Part shown: piece after piece, positions 56,361 to 64,000 of the stretch
How positions within the stretch are numbered: position 1 is the stretch's first letter
How the letters are laid out: each line of letters begins with the position of its first letter
NCBI GenBank assembly: GCA_963728365.1
Contig: CAVSJI010000001.1
Span: 2,108,001 to 2,172,000 of the forward strand
Source: VRUE01 sp963728365
GTDB lineage: Bacteria; Actinomycetota; Thermoleophilia; Solirubrobacterales; 70-9
Direction of reading: 5' to 3'
DNA: 64,000 bases
The notes under the pieces: generated by a model
Database searches by the model: none
The model's input: the letters and a program-made list of their open reading frames with translations, nothing else
What the model was told of the DNA's origin: nothing
Program-made: the position numbers and the translations under genes

Positions 56361-59300
56361 CTACGCGCCCGGGGTCAGGGCGGTCAGGACGATGCGCTCC
56401 TGCTCTCTCACGTGGGTGGCGGAGTAGCCCTCGCCGGGGCTGGCGCGGATCGGGCGGCCGGTGTAGCCGAGCTCGACGCCCTCAGGGAGCAGGTCGGGGA
56501 GGCGGCGCGACATCACCTTCCAGCAGCCCATGTTGCGCGGCTCCTCCTGAACCCAGACGAGCTCCTTCAGGTTGGGGTAGCCGGCGATGATCCCTTCGAG
56601 CTGCTCGGAGGCGAAGGGGTAGAGCAGCTCGACCCGGGCGATCGCCACCTGCTCGGCGCCCTCGCGCCGCTCGGAGCCGTCGAGGTCGTAGTAGACCTTG
56701 CCGGTGCAGAGCACGAGGCGCTCGACCTTCTCGCGCCGCTCGGTCGCCTTCGGGTCGTCGAGGATGAAGTGGAAGTGGCCGCCGGTCAGCTCCTCGGGGG
56801 AGGCGGTGGCGCGGTCGAGGCGCAGCAGGCCCTTCGGAGTGAAGACGATCAGCGGCCGCGGCTTGCGGATCAGCGCCTGGCGGCGCAGCAGGTGGAAGTA
56901 CTGGGCGGCGGTGGTCGGGTTGGCGATCCGGATGTTGCCCTCGGCGGCGAGCGCCAGGAAGCGCTCGATGCGGGCGCTGGAGTGCTCGGGGCCCGAGCCC
57001 TCGTAGCCGTGCGGGAGCAGCATGGTGAGGCGGCTGGTCTGGCCCCACTTGGCCTCGCCGGAGACGATGAAGCTGTCGATGATCACCTGGCCGGCGTTGG
57101 CGAAGTCGCCGTACTGCGCCTCCCAGAGGACCAGCGCCTCGGGGTCCGCAGCCGAGTAGCCGTACTCGAAGCCGAGGCAGGCCATCTCCGAGAGCGGGCT
57201 GTTGTAGAGCTCGAACGGCGCCTCGGCGTCGGCCAGGTTCTGCATCGGGCAGTACTCGAGGCCGGTCTTCTCGTCATGCAGGACGAGGTGGCGGTGGGAG
57301 AAGGTGCCGCGCTCGGTGTCCTGCCCAGTGAGGCGGACGTGGACGCCTTCGGTGAGCAGCGAGGCGAAGGCGAGCGCCTCGGCGTGGCCGAATTCGACCC
57401 CGCCGCCGGCGAGCGTCTCGCGGCGCTTGGCCAGCGGCTTGCGCAGCTTGCGGTGGATCGCGAAGCTCTCCGGCACCTCGATCAGCGCCTCGTTCAGGGC
57501 GCGCAGCTTCTCGGCCGGCACCGCCGTCTCGACCGGCGGGCTGGCGCTGCGGTCGAGCTCCCCGGTGGCGCTGGTGGTCACCGTCGGGTCCTCGTATTCG
57601 CCCAGCTCCATCTTGTGACGCAGGCCCTTGAGCTCGGCCGACATCTCGGCGTGGCGCTGCTTGGCCGCCGCGTCGACCTCCTCGCGTGAGATCGCCCCCG
57701 ACTCGATCGCCCTCTCGGCGTAGATCTCGGAGACCGGCGGGTGGGCCTTGATCTTGGCGGCGATCTGCGGCTGGGTGTAGGCGGGCTCGTCGGTCTCGTT
57801 GTGGCCGTAGCGGCGGTAGCCGATCACGTCGATCACGATGTCCCGTCCCCAGCGCTCGCGGTAGGCCATCGCCAGGCGGATCGCCGCCGAGCAGGCTTCG
57901 ACGTCGTCGGCGTTTACGTGGACGATCGGCACGTTGAAGCCCTTCGCCATGTCGGCCGCGTAGGGGGTCGAGCGCGCCTCCTCGGGGTCGGTGGTGAAGC
58001 CCACCTGGTTGTTCTGGATGATGTGAATCGTGCCGCCGGTCGTGTATCCCGCCAGGGCCTGCAGGTTGAGCGTTTCGGCGACCACCCCCTGGCCGGGGAA
58101 GGCGGCGTCGCCGTGCAGCAGGACCGGCACCGCGAACTTCGGCCGGTGCTCGATCCGCGGGCCCTCGAGCTCGGACTGGATGAAGCGGGTGGCGCCCTCG
58201 ACCACCGGACCGACGAACTCCAGGTGGCTCGGGTTGGGGTAGAGGCGGACGGCGATCTTCTCGCCCTCGTGGGTCTCGTAGGTGCCCTGGTGGCCGTAGT
58301 GGTACTTGACGTCGCCGGTGCCGCCGTGCGGGATCGCGGCGACCGCCTTGACCGCGTCGATCTGCTTGGAGCCCTCGAACTCGGCGAGGATCGACTCGAC
58401 CGGGCGGCCGAGGTTGTGGGCGAGGACCGCGAGCCGGCCGCGGTGGGCCATGCCGAAGACGACCTCCTCGGCGCCGCCGCGGTGGGCGAGGGTGACGAGC
58501 TCGTCGAGCATCGGCACGACCGCGTCGAGCCCCTCGATCGTGAAGATCTTCTGGCCCAGGTAGGCCTTCTCGATGAAGCGCTCGAACTGGAAGACGTCGA
58601 TCAGCCGCATCAGCAGGCGCCGTTTCTCCTCGTCGGCGAGCGGAGCGCGGTGGGCGCCGGTCTCGACCATCTCGCGCAGCCAGGTGCGCTGCTGGTGCGA
58701 GGAGAGGTGCTCGAACTGGTAGCCGATCGTGCCGCAGTAGGCCTCTCGCATCCGCGGGAGCGCCTCGAGCAGCGTTTCCCCGGGGACCCCGATGTGCAGG
58801 ATCGACGCCGGCACGCGGGCCATCAGCTCCGGCGTCAGGTTGAGGTTCTCGGGCTGCAGGGAGGGGTCGCCCTCGGGCTCGCGGCCGAGCGGGTCGAGCC
58901 GCGCGGCGAGGTGGCCGTGGGTGCGGTAGTTGCGCAGCAGCGAGGTCGCCGCCTGCACGGCCTGCAGCAGCTCCTCGTCGGGCTTGCCGCCGGGCACGGC
59001 GGTTTCGGTCGTCGTCGGGGGGGCGGCGCCGAGCGGTGGGGCGGAGGCCGAGGCCGGGTGAGCGGCGACGACCGGCGCCGCCTCGACGCCGAGCTCGGCG
59101 GCGACGCTCTCGTAGAAGCCGTCTTCCCCCTGCAGCAGCGCCTCGATGCTGCGCAGGAAGGCGCCCGACTCGGCCCCCTGGATCACCCGGTGGTCGTAGG
59201 TCGAGGTCAGCGTCATCACCTTCGAGACGCCGAGCTGGCGCAGCCGCTCGGGCGTCGCGTGCGCCCACTCGGGCGGGTAGGCGATCGAGCCGGTGGCGAC

Positions 59301-60389
59301 GATCGCGCTCTGGCCGCTCATCAGGCGGGGAACCGAGGCGACGGTGCCGATCCCGCCCGGGTTGGTCAGCGAGATGTTGGTCCCCTGGAAGTCATCGGCG
59401 GTGAGCTTGTTCTCCCGCGTCTTGGTGATCAGCTCCTCGTAGTAGCTGTGGAAGGCGACGAAGTCGAGCCCCTCGGCGCCCTTGATCGCCGGCACCATCA
59501 GGCTGTGCGAGCCGTCCTTGCGCTCCACGTCGACCGCGATGCCGAGGTTGACCGGCCCGTTCTCGATCGCGAAGGGCTTGCCCTCGCGCCGCTCGAAGAC
59601 CCGCGCCATCACCGGGTGCTCCTTGGCCGCCTGCACGATCGCCCACGCCACCAGGTGCGTGAACGAGACCTTCATTCCCCGCTCCTTGAGCACCCCGTTG
59701 AGAGCCTTTCGCTTGGCATCGAGCGTATCGACCGCGATCGTCCGGAAGGACGTAGCCGTAGGCACTTCCTTGCTCTCGTCCATAGCCTGCGCCAGCATCG
59801 CCGCGGGCCCCCGAAGCTGCTTCTCCTCGCCCGCGGCCACCGCCCCAGAAGCTCCATCACCCGCAGCGAGGACGTCCCCCTTGGTGACCTTTGACCCCGG
59901 TCCGCTCCCGCTCACCGACGCCAGATCTACGCCTGAAGCCTCAGCAACCCTGCGGGCAACGGGTGTGGCCCGAACGTCGCTGGCCCCGTTGGAGCCACTG
60001 CCGTCAGCCCGATCCATTCCACCCGCGGGTGGCGCTGTAGGGGGAACCACCCCTGAGGACGCTTCAGCGACCGGAAGGGGTGGTGGGTCCCCTGCAGCGA
60101 CAGGACCCGCGGATGAAGCGCTTGGTCCTGCGCCAGTCTCGCCCGGCTCCATCTCAGCCAACGGCGCCCCGACCGGCACCTCGTCGTCAACCGATACGAG
60201 CAACCGAGTGATCACCCCGTCGGCAGGCGCCGGCACCTCGGCGTCGACCTTGTCGGTAGACACCTCGACGATCGTGTCGCCCTCGCTGACAACGTCCCCC
60301 TCCGCGACGTGCCACTCGAGCACGATCCCCTCGGTGACCGACTCGCCCATCTCGGGCATCGCGATCTGCACGGTCGCCGTCTCTGCCAT
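56361..60389 (-). CDS. odhA: Fused 2-oxoglutarate dehydrogenase E2-E1 with N-terminal lipoyl domain
   Basis: A 1342-residue multifunctional enzyme of the TCA cycle. Residues 1-80 are a lipoyl domain (lipoylated Lys47 in VSTDKVDAEV). Residues about 140-176 are an E3/E1-binding domain (ATPVARRVAEASGVDL). Residues about 200-440 are the E2 acyltransferase domain, with the His motif STYDHRVIQGAESG. From about 475 to the end is a thiamine-diphosphate E1 domain (GDAAFPGQGVVAETLNL, IIQNNQVGFTTDPEEA, MAHRGRLAVLAHN). Mycobacterial OdhA/Kgd has the E2-E1 fusion but lacks the lipoyl and binding domains. This chain could carry E1 and E2 functions alone, needing only E3. GGGAAGAG precedes the ATG. Confidence 0.92.
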   Translation of the reverse strand: MAETATVQIAMPEMGESVTEGIVLEWHVAEGDVVSEGDTIVEVSTDKVDAEVPAPADGVITRLLVSVDDEVPVGAPLAEMEPGETGAGPSASSAGPVAAGDPPPLPVAEASSGVVPPTAPPAGGMDRADGSGSNGASDVRATPVARRVAEASGVDLASVSGSGPGSKVTKGDVLAAGDGASGAVAAGEEKQLRGPAAMLAQAMDESKEVPTATSFRTIAVDTLDAKRKALNGVLKERGMKVSFTHLVAWAIVQAAKEHPVMARVFERREGKPFAIENGPVNLGIAVDVERKDGSHSLMVPAIKGAEGLDFVAFHSYYEELITKTRENKLTADDFQGTNISLTNPGGIGTVASVPRLMSGQSAIVATGSIAYPPEWAHATPERLRQLGVSKVMTLTSTYDHRVIQGAESGAFLRSIEALLQGEDGFYESVAAELGVEAAPVVAAHPASASAPPLGAAPPTTTETAVPGGKPDEELLQAVQAATSLLRNYRTHGHLAARLDPLGREPEGDPSLQPENLNLTPELMARVPASILHIGVPGETLLEALPRMREAYCGTIGYQFEHLSSHQQRTWLREMVETGAHRAPLADEEKRRLLMRLIDVFQFERFIEKAYLGQKIFTIEGLDAVVPMLDELVTLAHRGGAEEVVFGMAHRGRLAVLAHNLGRPVESILAEFEGSKQIDAVKAVAAIPHGGTGDVKYHYGHQGTYETHEGEKIAVRLYPNPSHLEFVGPVVEGATRFIQSELEGPRIEHRPKFAVPVLLHGDAAFPGQGVVAETLNLQALAGYTTGGTIHIIQNNQVGFTTDPEEARSTPYAADMAKGFNVPIVHVNADDVEACSAAIRLAMAYRERWGRDIVIDVIGYRRYGHNETDEPAYTQPQIAAKIKAHPPVSEIYAERAIESGAISREEVDAAAKQRHAEMSAELKGLRHKMELGEYEDPTVTTSATGELDRSASPPVETAVPAEKLRALNEALIEVPESFAIHRKLRKPLAKRRETLAGGGVEFGHAEALAFASLLTEGVHVRLTGQDTERGTFSHRHLVLHDEKTGLEYCPMQNLADAEAPFELYNSPLSEMACLGFEYGYSAADPEALVLWEAQYGDFANAGQVIIDSFIVSGEAKWGQTSRLTMLLPHGYEGSGPEHSSARIERFLALAAEGNIRIANPTTAAQYFHLLRRQALIRKPRPLIVFTPKGLLRLDRATASPEELTGGHFHFILDDPKATERREKVERLVLCTGKVYYDLDGSERREGAEQVAIARVELLYPFASEQLEGIIAGYPNLKELVWVQEEPRNMGCWKVMSRRLPDLLPEGVELGYTGRPIRASPGEGYSATHVREQERIVLTALTPGA

Positions 60390-60425
60390 CTCTTCCCGCA
60401 GTCTATGAGACCGGGCCCCTCACCC

Positions 60426-60472
60426 TTCCGGTGCGCCTTTGCTGGTCATAGACCGGAAAAGGCGCACCGGAA
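60426..60472. repeat. 47-nt palindromic element, intergenic copy
   Basis: Begins TTCCGGTGCGCC, centre ATA, ends GGCGCACCGGAA, with only two unpaired positions per arm. It lies in the divergent intergenic region between odhA and the reductase gene. Together with the copy at 56311 it brackets odhA. Confidence 0.9.
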
Positions 60473-60499
60473 CCAGGGGGCGGCCGATACGCTGGGGCG

Positions 60500-62491
60500 A
60501 TGAACTACTTCGTCACCGGCGCGACGGGCTTCATCGGCCGCAACCTGGTGCGGCGCCTGCTGCGGCGCGAGGGGACGATCTACGCCCTGGTGCGCGCCGG
60601 CTCGCGCGGGCGGCTCGAGGAGCTGCGCACCTCCTTCGGGCCCGACGGCGCGCGGGTCGTGCCGATCGACGGCGACCTGGCGCAGCCGGGCCTGGGGGTC
60701 TCAGAGGAGGACCTGCTCACCCTGCGCGGCGAGGTCGACCACTTCTTCCACCTCGCGGCGATCTACGACATGACCGCCGGCGCCGAGGCGCAGGAGGTGG
60801 CAAACGTCGAGGGGACCCGCCACGCGGTCGAACTGGCGGGTGCGATCGAGGCCGGCTGCTTCCACCAGATCAGCTCGATCGCCGCCGCCGGCCTCTACCG
60901 GGGCGAGTGGCGCGAGGACATGTTCGAGGAGGCCGAACGGCTCGACGTCCACCCCTATTTCCGCACCAAGCACGAGTCCGAGCGGGTCGTGCGCGAGGAA
61001 TGCCGCCGGCCCTGGCGCGTCTACCGGCCAGGGATCGTCGTCGGCGACTCGCGCAGCGGGGAGATCGACAAGGTCGATGGCCCCTACTACTTCTTCAAGC
61101 TGCTGCAGCGGGCGCGCCGGGTGCTGCCCGGCTGGCTGCCGGCGGTCGGCATCGAAGGCGGCGAGATCAACATCGTCCCGGTCGACTTCGTCGCCGACGC
61201 GATCGACCACATCGCCCACCGACCGGGGCTCGACGGGCAGGCTTTCAGCCTCACCGACCCGAACCCGAAGAGCGCCGGCGAGGTGGTCAACCTCTTCGCC
61301 CGCGCGGCTGACGCGCCGCAGGCGGCGCTGCGGCTGGAGTCGGGCGTCACCGATCCCGCGACCGCGCTGGTGCGCACCGGGCTGCGCTTCTTCCCGCCGG
61401 CGAAGCGGGCGGCGAGGGCGGCGCTCGGTGAGCTCGGCATCCCCGCCGGGGTGCTCAACTACGTCAGCTACCCGACCAGCTTCGACTCTGCCAACGCGCA
61501 GCGGGCGCTGGAGGGCTCGGGGATCTCGGTGCCGCCGCTGGAGTCCTACGCCGACCGGGTCTGGGACTACTGGGAGCGCAACCTCGACCCCGACCTGTTC
61601 CGCGACCGCTCGCTGAGCTCGGCGGTGCGCGGCAAGGTGGTGCTGATCACCGGCGCCTCCTCGGGGATCGGCAAGGCGACCGCGGTAAAGGTGGCGGACG
61701 CCGGCGCGACCGTGCTCCTGGTCGCCCGCTCGGTCGAGAAGCTCGAAGAGACCAAACGCGAGATCGAGGCCGGCGGCGGCGTCGCCCACATCCACCGCTG
61801 CGACCTGGCCGACATGGACGACGTGGTGCGGATGGCCGAGGAGGTGCTCGCCTACCACGGGCGGGTCGACGTCCTGGTCAACAACGCGGGCCGTTCGATC
61901 CGCCGCTCGATCGGCCTCGCCTACGACCGCTTCCATGACTACGAGCGGACGATCCAGCTCAACTACCTCGGCGCCGTGCGCTTGATCCTCGCCCTGCTGC
62001 CCTCGATGCGGGCTCGCAAGTCGGGCCACATCATCAACATCAGCTCGATCGGCACGCAGACCAACCCGCCGCGCTTCTCGGCTTACGTCGCCTCGAAGGC
62101 GGCGCTCGACGCCTTCGGCCGCGTGATCGCCTCCGAGGTGATCGACGACGGCGTCCACATCACCACGATTCACATGCCGCTGGTGCGAACGCCGATGATC
62201 GCGCCGACGCGGATGTACGACGTCTTCCCGGCGATCCCGCCCGAGGAGGCGGCCGAGATGATCGCCGGTGCGATGGTCCACCGGCCGAAGAAGGTGGCGA
62301 CGCGGCTGGGGACCTTCGGCGAGCTGATGTATGCCGTGGCGCCGAAGGCCTCAGACCGGATCCTCAACCAGGCCTACAAGCTGTTCCCGGATTCGCAGGC
62401 GGCGAAGGGGAAGACCGAGGAGGCGCCGGACAAGGCGCCCTCCACCGAGGCTGTGGCGTTTGCTCATTTGATGAAAGGTGTGCATTGGTAG
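60500..62491 (+). CDS. Two-domain SDR protein (fatty acyl-CoA reductase-like)
   Basis: A 663-residue fusion of two Rossmann domains. Residues 1-355 are an extended SDR / NAD-binding-4-like domain (YFVTGATGFIGRNLVRRLL, HPYFRTKHESERVV). Residues 375-600 are a classical SDR (VLITGASSGIGKATAVKVAD, LVNNAGRSIRRS, INISSIGTQTNPPRFSAYVA, SKAALDAFGR). The same order and size occur in mycobacterial AcrA1-type acyl-CoA reductases, so a role in making fatty aldehydes, alcohols or unusual lipids is plausible. Next to an alkyl-DHAP synthase-like gene, this could supply fatty alcohol for ether lipids. TACGCT ends 6 nt before the ATG. Confidence 0.85.
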   Translation: MNYFVTGATGFIGRNLVRRLLRREGTIYALVRAGSRGRLEELRTSFGPDGARVVPIDGDLAQPGLGVSEEDLLTLRGEVDHFFHLAAIYDMTAGAEAQEVANVEGTRHAVELAGAIEAGCFHQISSIAAAGLYRGEWREDMFEEAERLDVHPYFRTKHESERVVREECRRPWRVYRPGIVVGDSRSGEIDKVDGPYYFFKLLQRARRVLPGWLPAVGIEGGEINIVPVDFVADAIDHIAHRPGLDGQAFSLTDPNPKSAGEVVNLFARAADAPQAALRLESGVTDPATALVRTGLRFFPPAKRAARAALGELGIPAGVLNYVSYPTSFDSANAQRALEGSGISVPPLESYADRVWDYWERNLDPDLFRDRSLSSAVRGKVVLITGASSGIGKATAVKVADAGATVLLVARSVEKLEETKREIEAGGGVAHIHRCDLADMDDVVRMAEEVLAYHGRVDVLVNNAGRSIRRSIGLAYDRFHDYERTIQLNYLGAVRLILALLPSMRARKSGHIINISSIGTQTNPPRFSAYVASKAALDAFGRVIASEVIDDGVHITTIHMPLVRTPMIAPTRMYDVFPAIPPEEAAEMIAGAMVHRPKKVATRLGTFGELMYAVAPKASDRILNQAYKLFPDSQAAKGKTEEAPDKAPSTEAVAFAHLMKGVHW

Positions 62492-62593
62492 GGCGGGTTG
62501 TGCCCCTCCCCGGAAGACCGTTGCGCAGCTGATCGCTGGCGGAGCTTCGGAATCGACTACCGGGAGCCTTCCGGGGAGGGGCACAACCCGCCC
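62491..62593 (+). terminator. Perfect 26-bp hairpin after the reductase gene
   Basis: GGGCGGGTTGTGCCCCTCCC (start of the 26-nt arm 62491-62516) pairs perfectly with 62568-62593 around a 51-nt loop. It begins in the stop codon of the reductase gene. Probably a terminator or an attenuating element before the next gene, 17 nt downstream. Confidence 0.6.
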
Positions 62594-62610
62594 TCGGGTG
62601 GAGCGCCATT

Positions 62611-64000
62611 ATGAGACGGCTTAAGCACTGGGGGTGGGGCTTTGAGGATCAGGCGCCTTCGGAGGTTGAGCTTCGTGAGGCCGCTGCGGGGATTCGGGAG
62701 CGGCTCGGGTTCGGTGGGGAGCCTGAGAGGGCGGTGCCACTCGGTGAGGTTGAGCTTCGTGGGGGGCGGTTGAAAGCTCCGAGTGGGCTTGGGGACCTGT
62801 TTACGGGGGAGAAGTACGAGCGGGTTGTGCATTCGTTGGGGAAGGCCTACCGGGATGTGGTCAGGGGGTTCAGGGGGGAATTTCCCAATCCGCCCGATCT
62901 GGTTGCTTACCCCAGGGACGAGTCGGAGATTGAGGTGGTGCTTTCTTGGGCCGAGGCCGAGGGCGCCGTGGTGGTGCCGTTCGGCGGCGGGACGAGCGTG
63001 GTTGGTGGGGTGGAGACGCGGGGGGTCGACCGGCCAGTGGTTTCGCTTGATTTGAAGCGGCTCGATCGGGTGCTTGAAATCGATGCCGAGTCGCTGGCTG
63101 CGCGGATTCAGGCCGGGGCTACCGGGCCGACGCTGGAGGAGCAGCTGCGCGAGCGGGGTCTGACCTTGCGGCACTTCCCGCAGTCCTTCGAGTACTCGAC
63201 GCTGGGCGGCTGGATCGCGACCCGGGCCGGCGGGCACTTCGCGACGCTCTACACGCACATCGACGACCTGGTCGAGTCGGTGCGGGCGGTGACGCCGCGT
63301 GGGCGCTGGGAGAGCCGCCGGCTGCCGGGCTCCGGCGCCGGCCCCTCGCCCGACCGGGCGCTGCTCGGCTCCGAGGGCGTGCTCGGCGTGATCGCCGAGG
63401 CGTGGGTGCGGGTGCGGCCGCGGCCCGAGTTCAAGAGCTCGGCCAGCGTCCAGTTCGAGGACTTCGCCGCCGCCGCCCGCGCCGTGCGCGAGATCGCCCA
63501 GTCCGGCCTCAACCCGGCCAACTGCCGCTTGCTCGACAAGCTGGAGGCCGGCACGACGGGCGCCGGCACCGGCGAGCGTCACCTCCTCGTCCTCGGCTTC
63601 GAGTCGGCGGGCCTGCCCGTCGACGAGCCCATGCGCCAGGCCGTAGACATAGCCCAATCCCACGGCGGCACCACGGGGCCGACGGGCCGAAATGTCAAAG
63701 CATCCTTGACAAATCGGCCCGTCGGCGGCCAAGGTGGGGACGCGGTCGGGGCTTGGCGGGGGGCCTTTCTGATGGCGCCCTACTTGCGCGACACGTTTGT
63801 GGCTTGTGGGGTGCTCTCCGAGACGTTCGAGACGGCGGTCACCTGGGACCGGTTCGAGGAGTTCCACGCCTCGGCGATGGAGGCGGTGCGGGGAAAGGTC
63901 GCGGAGGTCTGCGACGCGCCCGCCGAGGGGCCGGGCGCGCCGCGGGTCAGCTGCCGCTTCACCCACGTCTACCCCGACGGGCCGGCGCCCTACTTCACGG
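62611..64000 (+). CDS. FAD-linked oxidase, alkyl-dihydroxyacetonephosphate synthase-like (3' end outside window)
   Basis: At least 463 residues, running off the end of the window. N terminus MRRLKHWGWGFEDQAP with WGWG is typical of AGPS-like proteins. The FAD-binding PP-loop is VVPFGGGTSVVGGVE, preceded by PPDLVAYPRDESEIE. LRHFPQSFEYSTLGGWIATR and FETAVTWDRFEEFH follow. AGPS makes the ether bond of alkyl lipids. GGTGGAG precedes the ATG. A 47-nt palindrome (63679-63725) adds about 16 residues (near PTGRNVKASLTNRPVGG) without breaking the frame. The first 500 nt use more G/T-ending codons than the rest. Confidence 0.87.
   Translation, partial: MRRLKHWGWGFEDQAPSEVELREAAAGIRERLGFGGEPERAVPLGEVELRGGRLKAPSGLGDLFTGEKYERVVHSLGKAYRDVVRGFRGEFPNPPDLVAYPRDESEIEVVLSWAEAEGAVVVPFGGGTSVVGGVETRGVDRPVVSLDLKRLDRVLEIDAESLAARIQAGATGPTLEEQLRERGLTLRHFPQSFEYSTLGGWIATRAGGHFATLYTHIDDLVESVRAVTPRGRWESRRLPGSGAGPSPDRALLGSEGVLGVIAEAWVRVRPRPEFKSSASVQFEDFAAAARAVREIAQSGLNPANCRLLDKLEAGTTGAGTGERHLLVLGFESAGLPVDEPMRQAVDIAQSHGGTTGPTGRNVKASLTNRPVGGQGGDAVGAWRGAFLMAPYLRDTFVACGVLSETFETAVTWDRFEEFHASAMEAVRGKVAEVCDAPAEGPGAPRVSCRFTHVYPDGPAPYFT
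63679..63725. repeat. 47-nt palindrome inside the AGPS-like gene
   Basis: CCGACGGGCCGA (63679-63690) pairs with TCGGCCCGTCGG (63714-63725). An inner TGTCAA pairs with TTGACA around a 7-nt loop. Same 47-nt length and 12-bp plus 6-bp two-step stem as the TTCCGGTG family, but different sequence. It is read through in frame. Confidence 0.75.

Noticed and set aside
57741..59894. A 717-codon plus-strand open frame inside odhA
   Set aside because: Antisense to strongly conserved E1 and E2 motifs. Composition (Val/Asp/Arg/Gly/Leu) has no recognisable domain.
62557..63966. A 469-codon minus-strand open frame at the window end
   Set aside because: The plus strand encodes an AGPS-like flavoprotein with an FAD-binding loop. 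The minus product is a low-complexity shadow.

Overview
High-GC, densely packed bacterial DNA. The mix of PAC2 protein, AddB-type helicase-nuclease, E2-E1 fused 2-oxoglutarate dehydrogenase, methylmalonyl-CoA mutase with acyl-CoA carboxylase beta subunit, a c-di-AMP riboswitch in front of an NlpC/P60 hydrolase, and large secreted NHL-type proteins with Lys/His/Arg tails points to an actinobacterium, most likely class Thermoleophilia (Solirubrobacterales-like). That placement is inference. No rRNA, tRNA, CRISPR array, phage or transposase gene was seen.

Layout: 1-2432 is the 3' part of ileS, broken by a 47-nt palindrome. 2473-7011 holds a tautomerase, thioredoxin, PolX, trehalose-phosphate phosphatase and a split TauE/SafE permease. 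6966-10813 is a LolD/MacB-type ABC operon with its own TetR regulator and operator. 10871-20452 has PAC2, an AddB-like nuclease, an inositol-phosphatase family enzyme, an SOS-box basic protein, a fused sigma/anti-sigma factor with a secreted partner, and a UDP-sugar decarboxylase. 20476-29451 carries propionyl/methylmalonyl-CoA genes, an HTH-nucleotidyltransferase pair and four TetR genes, one frameshifted. 29540-46245 is dominated by secreted proteins, including a five-gene, 15-kb operon with A-B-A'-B'-lipoprotein order. 46312-50907 has VapBC and a potABCD-type polyamine transporter. 51018-55610 has the riboswitch-controlled hydrolase, an SDR and aconitase. 55969-64000 has a small membrane protein, the fused 2-oxoglutarate dehydrogenase, a two-domain reductase and a truncated alkyl-DHAP synthase-like flavoprotein.

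The most unusual signals are: (1) a family of 47-nt near-perfect palindromes beginning TTCCGGTG and ending CACCGGAA, three intergenic and one inside ileS, where removing exactly 47 nt restores the reading frame, plus a 47-nt palindrome of different sequence inside the last gene; (2) the duplicated secreted-protein operon with polybasic tails; (3) a repeated leaderless architecture in which a TAnnnT-like -10 box ends exactly 6 nt before the start codon of about ten genes; (4) twin SOS boxes before a histone-like protein; (5) a sigma factor fused to a membrane zinc-finger anti-sigma domain.

Coordinates and motifs were read by eye. Family assignments come from motif recognition, not database search.
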